A DNA stretch of 64,000 nucleotides from Stramonita haemastoma (GCA_030674155.1 CM060318.1:67962221-68026220); one strand, 5' to 3'. Numbered from the stretch's first letter, positions 14,101 to 37,150 are shown. Numbers and translations: made by a program. Notes: generated by a model not told the origin, from the letters alone.

Positions 14101-14280
14101 ACAAGTAAACTAAAACAAGACAAACCCCCCTCCAAAACCAACAACAATAAACAACAAAAACACAAAAACAAACTCAACAACAACCAAAAACAAAAGCCAA
14201 CCCTACTACAAAACCAAAAAAGAAAACGCACAAACAAAAATCCCAAAATCGTAAACAAGGAAATAAACAACAGCCCCTTC
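14101..14280. repeat. A-rich CAAAA low-complexity tract
   Basis: The tract consists of repeated aacaaaaac-type words. Frames across it are composition artefacts. Confidence 0.8.
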
Positions 14281-14571
14281 ATTCTTCAACTATAAACGAT
14301 CAATTTCAGTATAATTAACAAAGCTGTAGAGATGAAATCCAAAGGAATATCATCCAAATAAAAAAAAGACAACTATTAAATTAAATAGACGAGTAAAACG
14401 TTTAAAAAGGGCCTCAGAAGAACTACATTCTTCAACTATAAACGATCAATTTCAGTATTATTAACAAAGCTGTAGAGATGAAATCCAAAGGAATATCATC
14501 CAAATGAAAAAAAGACAACTATTAAATTAAATAGTGAATAAAACGTTTAAAAAGGGCCTCAGAAGAACTAC
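14281..14571. repeat. Tandem duplication of about 145 bp
   Basis: The block from attcttcaactataaacgat to gcctcagaagaactac occurs at 14281-14425 and again at 14427-14571, with only a few differences. Confidence 0.92.
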
Positions 14572-14789
14572 CTGATTGGGGGAAAGGGACTACTATAAGC
14601 TTGAACCACCAAAGAAAAATAACAAACAAAACAACAAAAAACCAACAACCGCCCAAATTCAACAGACAAGAAAAATAAAGACTCACTAAAATCGATGGTT
14701 ACAACAATTGGTTCTCAACAATTAACGGATCGTCTGTAAGAAGAACTGATGCACTTCAGACCTGCTCTGTTACCTTTCCCAACAAAAGA

Positions 14790-15240
14790 TAACGCTTTTT
14801 CAGAGGAAGAAGAAGAACATTACTGCCACCTTTATCGACCTCTCCAAAGCTTTCGATTAAGTCTCGAGGACAAGTTTCTTCTAAAGCCGTCCGCTGCATA
14901 GATAGGTAAGTACATGTTCGACTGGATCAGGAGAACTGCTAGAGAACTGCAACAAAAAAAGCTTCACAGCAGCCTGAGCCTCATCATCAAGAATTGAAAA
15001 TGGAGCCCTCGAGGGTATGCTATATCACCCCCCTTTTTCATCAGCTTTGCCAAAAACATCCCTAATAGCCTGTCTACTGAATTTGAAATTCATATCTCTG
15101 CATAATCCATCTCAGCCACCATAGGCAAGAAGTAGAAGGTACTGGACAACATATCTGACTGGGTCACCAGCTGATGTGCCACGGACAGCAATCAGAAGAT
15201 GGTGATCTCCTTATTTTCCTTCTCCAATACCAGATAACGC
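14790..15240 (+). pseudogene. Decayed LINE reverse transcriptase fragment (jockey-like)
   Basis: In one frame a TFIDLSKAFD motif typical of non-LTR reverse transcriptases appears near 14828. Further on, residues like NGALEGM and DNISDWVTS sit where related LINEs have their next motifs. Several stops and frameshifts interrupt it. This is a short, dead piece, and the clade is a guess. Confidence 0.65.
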
Positions 15241-15380
15241 ATACTGCTTAACATCATCCATCAATGTATTCAGCAAAGTTAAAGTCAAAAGTCCAAACAT
15301 TTTTCAGTTTTTCAACAAAAACTTTGTTGAGCATGACATATTACACACATCAGTTATCATAATTATGTACAACAAACGAA

Positions 15381-15735
15381 CACTAAAGCCGAGTGGTTAA
15401 GCCCGTTCGACTTCAATCCCATGGGTCCATGAAGTCGTGGGTTCGAATCTCGGTTGTGTCTGCTCAATCAAAGGGTGAGGATTTTTACGAACTCCCAGGT
15501 CAATTTCAAGTGCAGACCTGCCTGTGTCTTGATTCCCTTTGTGTATGTACACATACAGAGGGTCAAATATGCACGTTGAAGACACCGTCATTCACGTCAA
15601 CATTCACTTGGTTATGAAAACACAAACATACCCAGCACACATCCCCGAATTTGGAATGCAGCTACCTTCAAGGTGGGCAAAAACGGTCGCACCATCAAAC
15701 TCTCGCCATTGGTAAACCTTGGAGCTCTAACCAAG
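15381..15735 (+). repeat. SINE family C, near full-length copy
   Basis: The tRNA-like head has an A box in gccgagtggttaagc and a B box in gtgggttcgaatctc, with a long arm between them like Ser/Leu tRNAs. The body carries caagtgcagacctgcct, and the 3' part ends ggtaaaccttggagctctaa. The same order appears inverted at 27.5-27.9 kb. Confidence 0.85.
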
Positions 15736-16380
15736 AAGCAAGAAAAAATATGTACAACACATATGACTAGAGGGAAGAAATCTGCCCCCTGCCTTCGCGT
15801 GTAACTGCACAAAAACAATCTGGAAAACAAACATGAGGATCATCCAAAGTTTTTTTTCTCTGTTTATGAAGAAGCTCACAGAGCCAGTAACAACATTCTT
15901 CTGAACAACAGGGCCCCCCTTCCTCCTCCTCCTCTTCCTCCTCCTCATCAACATTGTTATTGAATCATCATTATCACGGCAACTACCACTACTGCTACTC
16001 CTGTTACTACTGCTAATATATACATTGATGCTGCTACTATTTTTCTATGTAATAGGCATAAACATGCAGCACATTGGTCCGATGGTGATGATTAGTTGAT
16101 GGCTTACCACACACGAACTGCTATGAAAATGTATTTCGCCACCAGTGAGCTTGAAAAAAGTTCCACTGATACTCATAGAGAAAGAAATTTGTTGTGAGTG
16201 AGCTTAACATTGTACTAAAAACAACTATATCCTGGCTAGTCTAAAAGCAACAACAACGACAGCAAGAGCAAGTCTCTCCCTCAAGCAACAGCAAACAACA
16301 AACAAATATTGAAATTTGAGTGCTAAGTTTGATTAGAGGGATCAGGGTTGTGACAGAGCGCCTTACTTTTGAGTGTCAGT
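15736..16380. other. Noncoding with short CTC/CTA-rich patches
   Basis: Near 15917-16020 there are CTC and CTA triplet runs. No gene is recognised. Confidence 0.5.
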
Positions 16381-16381
16381 C

Positions 16382-16383
<2 letters not shown>

Positions 16384-16473
<90 letters not shown>
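16384..16473. repeat. (TG)n microsatellite, about 45 units
   Basis: This is an uninterrupted TG run of about 90 bp. Confidence 0.98.
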
Positions 16474-16476
<3 letters not shown>

Positions 16477-16654
16477 ACCGCCACACATGACTCTTGACAC
16501 ATGAGGACATGAGGACGTGTCTTACAAATGTTTGCACATTTAAGCACCCACAGCATCATTCACACTGAATATGCTTCTTTCGGTGATAAAAAAGCAAGCA
16601 GAAGAACAAGTCACATCCTAAGTTTGACCAACTTCTTAATGCAAAATAAAAGCG

Positions 16655-16995
16655 ATCTTGCCCCGTGGGGATACTGGGGACCTATCAGAATAAATAGTAT
16701 CCCTATCTTCTGGAAATTCTGTGCTAGGAATTCTCTCATTTCTATCCCTCTCTTTTTTCTACCTTGTTCCTTTCCTTCCTGTCACCTCCTTCTTGTCTAT
16801 TTTCTGCCCTTACGGTCCATTTTCCTGCCTAGCGCCTTTTTCTCCAGAAAGACTTCAAAGATAATTAATATCCTCTCCCATGCCGAAGTCAGTTTCGTTG
16901 GGCCTGACTTGCCAGGCGCTTAACGGCAGCACAACACATTTTTTGCTCATATGACAGACAAAAGAATGGCTCTCCGGGCGTTCGACGAAGAAAGG
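16655..16995 (+). repeat. Interspersed repeat family E
   Basis: Shared words include tctggaaattctgtgc, cttcttgtctattttctgcc, gccgaagtc...gggcctgacttg and cttaacggcagc. The other copies are at 20.75-21.12 kb, 31.9-32.15 kb (inverted) and 37.87-37.98 kb (partial). It lies just downstream of locus A and has no coding potential. Confidence 0.8.
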
Positions 16996-17158
16996 TAACG
17001 ATCTGATTTTGTTACCACACTTCATACCTCACACCTTAACAAAAACAGCACCCCAAAAACCTGCAAACACTGGCACCGCCCATCAACACAACAGTACAAG
17101 AAGTTCATACCTCCTAAACAACAGCGCTTAAAAAAAACCAAACAAACGAACCCCAAAC

Positions 17159-26836
<9,678 letters not shown>

Positions 26837-26876
26837 GATGACGGCCCATGGTGTTGTTACTGACGTCGTGGGGGAG

Positions 26877-26885
26877 CTTTTTATA
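26877..26885 (-). promoter_or_regulatory. TATA-like element upstream of locus A
   Basis: TATAAAAAG lies 41-49 bp upstream of the chosen ATG. A TCAGT sequence resembling an animal initiator sits at 26859-26863, somewhat closer to the TATA than usual. If real, the leader would be very short. Function is inferred from the motif only. Confidence 0.45.
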
Positions 26886-26939
26886 AGATCTGTTCTTTTC
26901 ATTTTTTTTTTTTTTTTGGTCACCGTAGTGTTCGCAAGT

Positions 26940-27510
26940 TGTTAACAAGTTTTGTATTTTGGTTGTTTGGGTGTTTTTTGTTTTTTTTCTATTTGAAGGA
27001 GGTGGTGAACTGTCTTCTTTGCTTATGTTTTTTTTCTTCTATTTTGTCTTTTCTTTTATCTTCTTTTTCTTTCTGTCTTCTTTTCTTTTCTCTCGATTTC
27101 CTCTTTTCCGTCTGCTTTTCCTTCTCCTTTCAAAACTCAAAATGCTACAGTGAGTAGCTATATTTGGAAATGTTCTGTTCCTAACAAGCAGAATGGTCAC
27201 ACCAGGGAGGCAATTTCAGCGTCATAGTCATATACACAGGATACGTTTAGCCCACATTCCAGATACAAAAAATATGCTGTGAAAAGAATGTGACCCCAAA
27301 AGGTTTTAAGTATACTTATTATCCCTTTCACCTACAATGTTTTTTTCAATGTTCAGTTCTTTCTTCAGGGTGGGGTGAGGGTGGGCAAGTTTGTGCTCTC
27401 TTTTCCACTGAAAAGAAAACGTCATCTAAGTCTAGGGTCTTTTTCTCCATTGATAAGATGTCATGTCAGGTTTGGGTATTTTCTGTATTTAAAAAGGTAA
27501 CTTTTTTTTC
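26940..27510. other. T-rich noncoding stretch upstream of locus A
   Basis: Dense ttttcttt words dominate. No exon or clear regulatory motif is seen beyond the TATA-like site. Confidence 0.5.
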
Positions 27511-27512
27511 TC

Positions 27513-27886
27513 GTTCCTAGGACAGACCTCTGAGGTTTAGTAATGGTAAAAAATTTGCCTACACGATCATTTTCTGTTCACCATGAAGGTAGCTGCATTT
27601 CGACTTTGGGGATTTATTTGTGCTGGGTATGTTCGTGTTTCCGTAAACCACCGACCGCTGACAATGAATTACGGGGTCTTGAACGTGCGTATTTGATTTT
27701 CTGCGTGTGTATGTACATGAAGGGGATTTTAAGGCACTAGAGGTCTGCACTCGAAGTTGACCTGGGAGATCATAAAAATCCCACCCTAAATTCACTAGAC
27801 GCCGAAGAGATTCGAACTTGATTTCATGGATGGACCCATGGGATTGACGTCAAACGGTCTTAACCACTCAGCTATAGAACCTGTCG
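27513..27886 (-). repeat. SINE family C, full-length inverted copy
   Basis: Read on the minus strand it opens with a tRNA-like head (A box tagctgagtggttaag, B box aagttcgaatctc). It continues through aggtcaacttcgagtgcagacc and ends in the 3' part near 27515. It matches 15.38-15.74 kb. Confidence 0.87.
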
Positions 27887-27889
27887 TAA

Positions 27890-28262
27890 GATTCTTTAAA
27901 TTTGGGCACTATTTTCCACTGAAAAAGTAACATCATTTTAGGTTTGGGTGTTTCCTTTCAGAAGTAAAAGTCCCTACCGCAATAGTACCGTTCAATACTG
28001 TCTGTCATCAGGGGACTTCCTTGTCATCGTCATTCTTTTCTATGTTTTCCCTCTTCTTCCATAATTATTTCGTGTGCGGTCATCTGTTTGGTTGGTTTTG
28101 TTTGCTTGCGTATAATTATTTGTTTACTTACCATGTCTTTATGTGTCACTTTAAAAAGTTTTGATTTGTATTTCTATTTGCTGTTTCGTGTATTTTTGAT
28201 TGTTCGTTACTGTGTGTTTTTTTTATATTATTATTTAAAGTTGACAAAAAAACTTTTTAATG
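27890..28262. other. Noncoding AT-rich stretch
   Basis: No gene or repeat family is recognised. Confidence 0.5.
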
Positions 28263-28265
28263 ACT

Positions 28266-28560
28266 AGGGGACGGGATAGTTCAGTGGTCAGCGCATTCGC
28301 TTTCCCCAAGCTAAGGTTAAGCAGCATCGAGCGAGGTTACCAAGTGGATGGGTGACCGTTTGCAGGCCTTGGATTCAGTACAGTTCCCCAGTTTACCCAG
28401 CTATAAATGGGTACCTGCCCTCTTTAGAGCCAGGGAAGATAAAGCAGCGAGGGAGAGGAGATGGGCGCCGCCCTCAATATGCTTGCCCCTAGAGAAGCTG
28501 AAGTCTCTGATGCCTCGCTCCGCTACGACCACATAGGTTACGTGACACCTTTACCTTTTT
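28266..28560 (+). repeat. SINE family D: tRNA-like head fused to a 5S rRNA-like segment
   Basis: The head gggacgggatagttcagtgg has a tRNA-type A box. It continues into aagctaaggttaagcagcat and ggatgggtgaccg, which match the internal promoter region of animal 5S rRNA (box A to box C). A body with gggtacctgccctctttag and gagatgggcgccg follows. Copies are at 38.0 and 44.7-45.0 kb. Confidence 0.85.
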
Positions 28561-30010
28561 TTTTTTAATTAATTTTTTTTTTTTTTACCTTTACCGATGA
28601 CTGGAGGATTTACAACTTTTTAACGACGGAAGTCAGGAATGTTGTCCACTAGCTGCATTTGCTTTCCTGGTCATTGTGTTGCTATCTTTACATACACACT
28701 ACACTGAAGGCAACGGCCCTACATATTGAAAACAAGCATGTGTACTTTCAAATCAAATGATTCTAAGTAGCCTAATCATATATCTACGTTTTTGTTTAAC
28801 AGTCATAACTGGGCTACGTGCTGTTCTGACATCTGGAAAGGGAATTCCAGGATATTTTTTATATTTTATTTCAATGCTACTCCCCCCCCCTCCCCCCTGT
28901 GTGTTTGTCATGATTTAGCAGAAGCGGTGCGACGTCTATGGGACAGCAGGCAGCATTTACACCTCTTGGTGCAACCAAATCACTCCATCATGAATTAACA
29001 AGCACTGTTGAAAGCTAAGTAAAAAAAAAAAATCCAAAATGAAAATTAAAAAAATCCAAAATGCAAGAAACAGACATGCTCATTTGACAAGACTCTATTT
29101 ACTGTGCATGTGATACAGAATTCCTTTGTCCAGTAGTAGACATTACAGCTTTTGTGCCTGAAGATTGAATGCAGCGCACTAGAAAGTAATAAAACACGTT
29201 GGTTTAGAAAATCATATATGTCAAAAAAGTTTTAGAAAGTGTTTTTAATTTGCATACATATATAAGCCTGGACTCTGATCGAATCACAATGCTGAATTGT
29301 TTCGTATTCAGTTTCATACATAATGACATACTATAGCTGTTCATTAATTGTTCCATGTACCCTACAGTTTCTTCTTCTTTTTTTTTTGGGGGGGGGGGGG
29401 GGGGGAGGCGGAGGGGGGAGGGAGGGGGATGATGCTGGGTTTTAATTATTCTTTTTAAATCAAAGCTGACTAGTATGCACTTTTTGCCCCCAAAAATCAA
29501 TAGGTTTTTTTTTTGAAAGCTGAAAAATAATATGGAAAAAACCCATCCAGACCTGTAAGTCAGTCATCCACTGCCACAAAAAAAGAAGAGGACACATTTG
29601 TTTTAACCAAAAAAAAGTCTAATCCATCACACAGAACCAACAACACACATGTACATGATCACTCCTCTCGGAACACCGACGCAACACTGCTGCGCAGCAC
29701 AGCAGAAGAATGACGGACAGCCGTATGCAGCATCAGCATCAGCAGAGCCATTCAATGGGCGAGGGAAAAGGGAAGGGGAGGGGAAGGGGGGGGGGGTGGA
29801 AGGAAGAGGGGGGGGGAGAGAGAAGAGGGAGGACCCAAGGCACGCTATCTTTCTTGGCCACAGGCCAGTTCTTACAGTGTAGGTGACATGGTGGAATCTT
29901 AAGTCTTCATTGCATGGTATTCTCTCCTCGATAGATATTTCACAGTGATAATGTCCCATAAAAACTTGTTTGTATAAACAGACAATACCTCCAAAGTCAA
30001 CATTATCTTA
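28561..30010. other. Noncoding with G-rich homopolymers
   Basis: A G run lies at 29388-29405 and a GGA/GGG-rich patch at 29758-29832. No gene is recognised. Confidence 0.55.
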
Positions 30011-30018
30011 GTCAGGGT

Positions 30019-30344
<326 letters not shown>

Positions 30345-30558
30345 ACAGTCCTTAAATCGGAATTCTCTGCTGGGATAGAAATTGTATCACAACAACATCA
30401 ACAACAACAGACCCAGAGACAAAAATACACACAGACAGATAGACAGACACATAAAAAGTCACCAAACCAAATCATTCAAACCTTTCTATCCACTTTAACT
30501 TTCACATGACTTGTAACAGATATAATGAAAACTTGGTCAGTCAGCTTATCTATCACCA

Positions 30559-30898
30559 GGACGGGATAGCCTAGTCTAGTGGTCAGAACATTGCGCTGGC
30601 AATTTGACGACCCGAGTTCGATTCCCGTTGGACGGGAATTTTCCCCTGGAGTCAACATCAGTGCTGACTCCACTCTCCCTAAAAGTCTTTCGAATGAGAC
30701 TGTAAACCGAGGACCCGTGTGCGAACGCACGCAGAACATCTTGCGCACACGTCAAATCCTGTTCCGCTTTTCGTAAGAGTAGGCCATCGTGTGCCGGTGG
30801 GAACAGATGACAATATTTACACAACTGCATACACACGGGGACTGGATGTAAAAAAGCACATGAGTGCTTATCCCATTATCCTCGATATAAAAGAATAA
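30559..30898 (+). repeat. SINE family A, full-length copy
   Basis: The tRNA-like head has an A box in gggatagcctag...tggtcag and a B box in gagttcgattcccgt. The body includes ggagtcaacatcagtgctga, ctgtaaaccgaggacccgtg, cgcagaacatcttgcgcaca and tgttccgcttttcgtaagag. It ends at atcctcgatataaaagaata. This copy is the best reference for the family in the window. Confidence 0.9.
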
Positions 30899-30899
30899 G

Positions 30900-31904
30900 A
30901 TATAAAAGAATAGGCTAGGCCTATATATAAAATATAAAGGACTACATGGTGTTGCGTTGCACTGTGGGCTCAGTCAGTCTCGAGCTTTCTCCCAGTGGAC
31001 TCTGAATCCAGAGCCCTGGTGACAGTTACGGGCAGTGGGTGACAGGTGAAAGATGAACTGCTGCTGTTTCGGTGTGCACTTACACGTCCCTCCCTTCTTA
31101 ACCACCCGCACGTGCCGTTCCCACAACAGCCCCCCAAATGGTTAATCTATAATTTGCCACCGCTTCTCGGCCCTTCTCTAGCTCTCCTCAAAAGAAAACA
31201 ACGCTTGGCCCCGTCGTTGCCACCCAATTTGATGACGTCAATAAAATGGAGCACGGACATTGCTGATGGGGCGCTCGGACCCTGTAAAAAGTGTGATGAA
31301 TGACACATGACGGTTTTACTAGAAACCAGGAAAGGAGTGACGCCTTCCGCCTGATTTCATTGAATCCTCTGGGGCACAGGAACGTGAAACTGCTGGTTGA
31401 ACAGTCTACGTGTCCTTGTTACCGTAATCACTCACTCACTCAGTCCCATGTCCCAAGGCGTAGGGGGACATGAGAGAAGACGCAACAGAGATCTTTTCCA
31501 TGCTTCACGATCCTGTGTGGCTAGTAGGAGTGTGTAGGGTTGGGCGTCCAGTCCAGTCCAGCCGTAACACGTAACAGAAATTGAAAAAAAGAAGAAGAAA
31601 AAAGCAGCAATTAAACTGGTTATCTTTGGCCCGGTAACGGAACTAAACCCCGCAAATGGACAGACTGACATGCAACTGCTCGTTAATCAATGAAAAAGGC
31701 CTAGCTTTAACCTACCATAGCTCGTTTTCCTTCTCTTCTTCGCCCCCTCCCTCCCTGCCCTAAACCCCATCTTTATTTCTGTTTCGATTTTTTTTTTAAA
31801 CATGAAAGCCAAGTTTAGACAAAGACTCCATATTTTTCTTTGCTCTAGTCATCACGGCTCATTGATAATGTAGGCCTACTCTCATTTATCCTACCAGGAT
31901 AGAC
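30900..31904. other. Noncoding stretch, no gene recognised
   Basis: Frames here carry no domain. Short direct words (ataaaagaata) repeat at the left edge next to the SINE end, possibly a target-site duplication or tail expansion. Confidence 0.5.
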
Positions 31905-32145
31905 AGTAACTATTGTTATCTGTCACATGAGCAAAAATGCGTTGCACTGCCGTTAAATGCCTGACAAGTCAGGTCCAGTGAATCCGACTTCGACATGGAA
32001 AAGAATTGTCATCTTTTAAAGGGAGACAGGAAGAAAAGGAACAAGGCAGAAACAAAGAAGGAGACAGAAAAGAGGGAATTCCTAGCACAGGATTCCCAAA
32101 AGGTGGGCATGTTATTCATACGGCCCCTCGGCATCCTCACAGGGG
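31905..32145 (-). repeat. Interspersed repeat family E, inverted copy
   Basis: The words gcactgccgttaaatgcctgac, gggaattcctagcacagga and ggcatcctcacagggg are the reverse of the copy at 16.66 kb. Confidence 0.75.
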
Positions 32146-32227
32146 ATTACATATCTTTCTGATATACTAGTTATACATTGCTGCAAAAAGAATTTACATT
32201 CATTCAGCATTTGGGGATGTGTTTTGT

Positions 32228-32394
32228 TCCTTGGCTAACGCTCCGATGTTTACCATGGTGAGATTTTGCGGATGCAACGGTTTTGGTTCACCTTAATGTA
32301 GCTGCATTCCAATTTTGAGGATAATTTTTGATTGAAAAGGGGGAAAAAAGAAACACACACACACACGTACACACACACACACACTCTCATCTCC

Positions 32395-32478
<84 letters not shown>

Positions 32479-32507
32479 ACGAGCATATTTGTGTGGCACT
32501 GGTGTAC

Positions 32508-32554
<47 letters not shown>

Positions 32555-32578
32555 CACACACACACACACACACACACA
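32228..32578. repeat. Family C 3' fragment and CA-CT-CA microsatellites
   Basis: An inverted family C 3' part occupies about 32228-32325. CA repeats, about 39 CT units and more CA repeats follow, to 32578. Confidence 0.9.
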
Positions 32579-32959
32579 GCTTGACCAATGATACAAATGC
32601 ATGTATGCATGTTAAGAGAGAAGAGCGGGTCAGTGAGAAAGACCCTGACAAGCATGGGCTTGCACCTCACCACTGCAGTGATGCTTGTACTGTAGGCAGT
32701 TTGAAGTTTCCACCTAATTCCTTGTCTTGACAATGATGCATGGCCATCCACTGCATCATCCCCACGCCTCAGCAAACCTGTCACATTATTTCGTTTGCTT
32801 TCTACCGCCACCACCAACCTGTATGTTAAGATGTGTGTATCAGAAGTCTTTTTTTTATAAAATGCATTCTATGACAACTACCAAAATAACCCTGCTGTCA
32901 AAATGTTTGAGTTGACTGTATTATTGTTGTAATTAGTCTAAGGACTTGACTTGACTTGA

Positions 32960-33120
32960 TACGACTTGACTTTTTCCTGAACTCCTTAAGGAATTTGGGG
33001 GCTCTGCACTGTATTGCTCAGGCACTAGGTGTGTTGTGGACAGCTTATTTAAACATGGTAGAGCCCATCCCTTTCTAGGTAGCAAGGGGAATGCTAGGTA
33101 TGTTATGTGACCCACCCCAC
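32960..33120 (+). repeat. Interspersed repeat family G
   Basis: The words gggggctctgcactgtattg, atggtagagcccatccctttc and ctaggta recur at 43.53-43.66 kb. The family is of unknown type. Confidence 0.5.
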
Positions 33121-33129
33121 CGGCTATAT

Positions 33130-33445
33130 CAGGCCTACTCTTCTACAAAAGGCGGTTGGGGTTTGAACATGTAGGCAAGATGTTCTGCATGCGTTCACAT
33201 ACAAAACCTTGGCTGAAAGTTGCAGCTGAAGGGCTTTCATGGGAGTCGGATCAGAACCAATGAAAAGGCAGAGCAAAAAAAAAAAAAGCAAACAAAACAA
33301 ACAAAGCTCTAACAGACTCATCAATGGAGATTTGTTTTCGTTCCTTAGCTAAAGCTCTGAGGTTCACCTATTGTGGGATTTTGCGTCTGTGACTGTTTTT
33401 GTCCGCCATTAAGGTAGCCGCATTTTGACTTTGGGGATGGTGGAA
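33130..33445 (-). repeat. Decayed SINE A fragment and family C 3' fragment
   Basis: At 33130-33265 inverted family A words appear (cctactcttctacaaaag, agatgttctgcatgcgttc). At 33338-33445 lies an inverted family C 3' part. Confidence 0.65.
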
Positions 33446-33506
33446 AATCAAAACCGTGCCCCCATTGATGTACTGTCACCACGAGTATGCCGCTCAAACC
33501 ACCAGA

Positions 33507-33700
33507 GGCCCCGTGTGCGAACGCACGCAGAACATCTTGCGCACACGTTAAATCCTGTTCCGCTTTTCGTAAGAGTAGGCCATCGTGTGCCGGCCGGAAC
33601 TGATGACAATATTTACAACAAAAAACTGCATACACACGGGGACCGGATGAAAAAAAAGCACATGATTGCTTATTCTGTTATCCTCGATATAAAAGAATAA
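33507..33700 (+). repeat. SINE family A, 5'-truncated copy
   Basis: It starts at ccccgtgtgcgaacgcacgc and runs to the 3' end tatcctcgatataaaagaataa, then an AATA tail. Confidence 0.88.
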
Positions 33701-33719
33701 ATAATAATAATAATAATAT

Positions 33720-34255
33720 ATAGACTCATCTGACCCCCCCTCCTGACCTCCCATATTCCCTCTTTCTCCCCCCCCCCCCCTCAATTCAGTGTCATTGTGA
33801 AATGGAGAAAGACTATAGTAAAAAGACTATTTCCAATCAGCAGAAGAGTAATACAATGCCAACTGTACTATTGTCATATCAAGATTTAAATCCTGAGTGC
33901 ACAGGCCACAGTCTTTTATGACTGTGATGAAGCGGCGGATCATATACGTTTGATGTAAATCACTATATCTATACTTGTTAGTCAGTCCACAATGTGTGCA
34001 ATAACCAGGTCTGTCATTTTAACTAAGCTAATACATAGTCATTTTGGGAGCTGTTCACTGCTTCCACAGTGAAAACAAAACAAAACAAAAACAAAAGACC
34101 CCCCCCCCAAAAAAAAAAAAACAACCAAAAAAAACTAAACAAAACAAACAAGAACACAGCACACACATTTAGACATAATAAAATTGCCATATATCTGGCA
34201 CCCCACTTTCTGCTCCCGTCTTTTTTTTTCCTGTATATGTGAGTGTGTTTGCATG
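33720..34255. other. Noncoding stretch
   Basis: It holds a C-rich patch near 33736-33782 and a C/A homopolymer junction near 34099-34122. No gene is seen. Confidence 0.5.
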
Positions 34256-34259
34256 TCAG

Positions 34260-34555
34260 CGTGCCTGCGCGCGCGCGTGCGTGTGTGTGTGTGTATGTGT
34301 GTGCGTGCTCGTGCGCGCACATAAAAGTATGTACTTTAGAGACAGACACATATTTGAACCTTTCTAACAAAAAGAACACATGCATGCATCTCATTGTAAG
34401 AAAACCTAGTTTTCCACAGAGAGTAAGTAAATTACCATATGTAAAAATGTCATAATTTCAACATCATACTCTCAGGCCATTCTTTTCACTGACAGCAAAA
34501 AACCTCTTAACGATTCGTTGTTGTTTACGTTTGTGTGCCATAGGTGCGCGCGCGT

Positions 34556-34652
<97 letters not shown>

Positions 34653-34968
34653 TGAAAGCATCTCCTCGCAAGCTCCTTTTGTGGTTTAATTCCCCGCTGC
34701 GGCGATAAAGCCACTCGTCACTTTCCTCTTTTCTTTCTCCTTTCTCTCATTCCTGTAGCGCCATCAGCATTGAATGACAGGTAGTCAATACAGCACAAAT
34801 CTAAGTCAACATCACTTTCTTTCTTCTTCATGTTTGTCTGCATAATGGTCTTCCATAGAGATTTTAACGCTATGAGTGTTGGCAGCCCCATCCCCTCCCC
34901 CCCCCCCCCCCACCGGCACACATGCATGCACACACACGCACGCACACACACACACACACACACACACA
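34260..34968. repeat. GC/TG, GC/CA, poly-C and CA microsatellites
   Basis: Arrays lie at about 34266-34316, 34545-34650 and 34897-34968, separated by unique noncoding sequence. Confidence 0.93.
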
Positions 34969-35060
34969 TTAGAGCAGACATCATTTTTTTCTTTTTTCTT
35001 TGGTTGCAAGTAGGCTACGCTATCATTTATTGAGAGAGCTTTTTTCTTTTACAGATAGTA

Positions 35061-35345
<285 letters not shown>

Positions 35346-35464
35346 TCAAAATACTAGTTGTTGAGAATGGGAAAGAATAAGTACAATTCTAAACACACCA
35401 GACTGCATGTAGTTTTTGTTTGTTTTGTTGTTGTTGATTTTTTAACAAAATTGTTAACCATTCC

Positions 35465-35665
35465 TAAAAGCACGAAATGGCCTATTCTTGAAAGACGGAA
35501 CGTTTTTTTTTTACGTTTGGGCAACATACTTGGCGTGTGTTGATACACAGGACCTCGGTTTATTGTCTTATCGAAAAACTTTTACTGTTTTAGGGGAATG
35601 ACGTAGTTACTGATTTTAACTCCAGGGGAAAAAATTTCCTCCCAGAGGGTGCCTTGGTGGTGGCT
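35465..35665 (-). repeat. Decayed SINE family A copy
   Basis: The words atggcctattcttgaaagac, acacaggacctcggtttat and aactccaggggaaaa follow the reverse order of the family A body. Confidence 0.65.
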
Positions 35666-35682
35666 TTATGGCTACCCCTCTC

Positions 35683-35726
35683 CTCCCCCCCCCCCCCCCC
35701 CCCCCCCGCAACACACACACACACAA

Positions 35727-35779
<53 letters not shown>
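35683..35779. repeat. Poly-C and CA microsatellite
   Basis: A C run of about 22 bp is followed by CA repeats with a short interruption. Confidence 0.95.
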
Positions 35780-35783
<4 letters not shown>

Positions 35784-36224
35784 TATCTTCCTTATTTTCT
35801 TTATCTGTATATCATGATGTTGTTATTTCAAGGAGATTTTTTAAGGTAGGGTATTCACCGCATAAACAAAAATCAAAATCAGCATCACTTTATTTGGGCA
35901 TGTCTGTGTGATCTGTTTTTCCATATAGTTGGGTTTTTTTTGTCGTTGTTTTTTTTTTTTTTTCAAACTAGAGTACTGGCAGTATTGCGTAAATGTTGAG
36001 ACTTAGGACAATAATTCACGTCCGCCATACTTCGGTGTTTCCCGGCTACACAGTGTGATACTGGTTGCAGAGGTAGATGCAGCATGACTGTGCGCTTTCC
36101 CCTTATCTTAGTTTGATTTGTTTGTGTGGTTTTGTTTGTTCGTTTTTTTCCTCCTGGCTAACTTCTGTGTTGGCCATATCTAGTGTTCTAGTGTAGTGTG
36201 CACACGTTTAGCCCGCGCACTTGT

Positions 36225-36425
<201 letters not shown>

Positions 36426-36731
36426 GTTTGTATATAGGTTGCACACTGATATGGAGACTCACAGCAACCTTGATAACTAGAATGATACAACAGAGGAAAA
36501 CCTGTCACTATAACGCTACAACAATGCCCACTTCAGCGCAATACGTCCTCCTCTTTCTTTCTTCTTCTCATTAGTTTCATGCCCATTCCCTACAAGGTGA
36601 TACAGACAAGCTGTGATAAGTCCTTTGCACACTCTTAATTAATCATAAGCTCACCCCCATCAGGTTAGTTTGCTCACCATACTATCATGTCTGTACACAG
36701 CTGGGGATTTTACCCAAGCCCCTCTCTCCTG

Positions 36732-37150
36732 CACCACCACCACCACCACCACCACCACCAACAACAACAACAGCAAAGAAAGTCCTTCGGATGAAACTGT
36801 TTATCGAGGTCCGGTGTACAAGCGCCCACAGAACATCTTGCACACACATTAAACCTGTTCCGCTTTTCGAAAGAGACCATTAAGTGCCTGTGGGAAGGGA
36901 TGACAAAATTTATTTACAAAACGTCATGCACACGAGGACTGGATGTAAAAAAGAAAAAACAAAACACAGAAGTGCTTATTCCTTTATCTTCGAAATACCA
37001 ATAAACAAATTAAAGAACGAATAGATAAATGAATAAATCGAGAAATAAAATTGATAGATAAAAGAATAAATCAATAGATAAATAAATAAATCTTGAAATA
37101 AAATAGATAAATAAATAAAATAATAAATACGTAGACAGATAAATAGATTT
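36732..37150 (+). repeat. CCA run, truncated SINE family A copy and ATAA-rich tail
   Basis: A CCA run lies at 36732-36761. The SINE body starts near 36778 (agtccttcggatgaaactg) and continues to about 37000. About 150 bp of ataaata/gataaata words follow. The whole block lies just downstream of the locus B stop. Confidence 0.8.

Noticed and set aside
28300..28360. Possible 5S rRNA gene
   Set aside because: Only the internal segment matches, and it is embedded in a repeated element.
30559..30640. Possible tRNA gene (A and B boxes)
   Set aside because: The same head recurs with a fixed body in many places, so it is a SINE promoter. No cloverleaf with a paired acceptor stem is evident.
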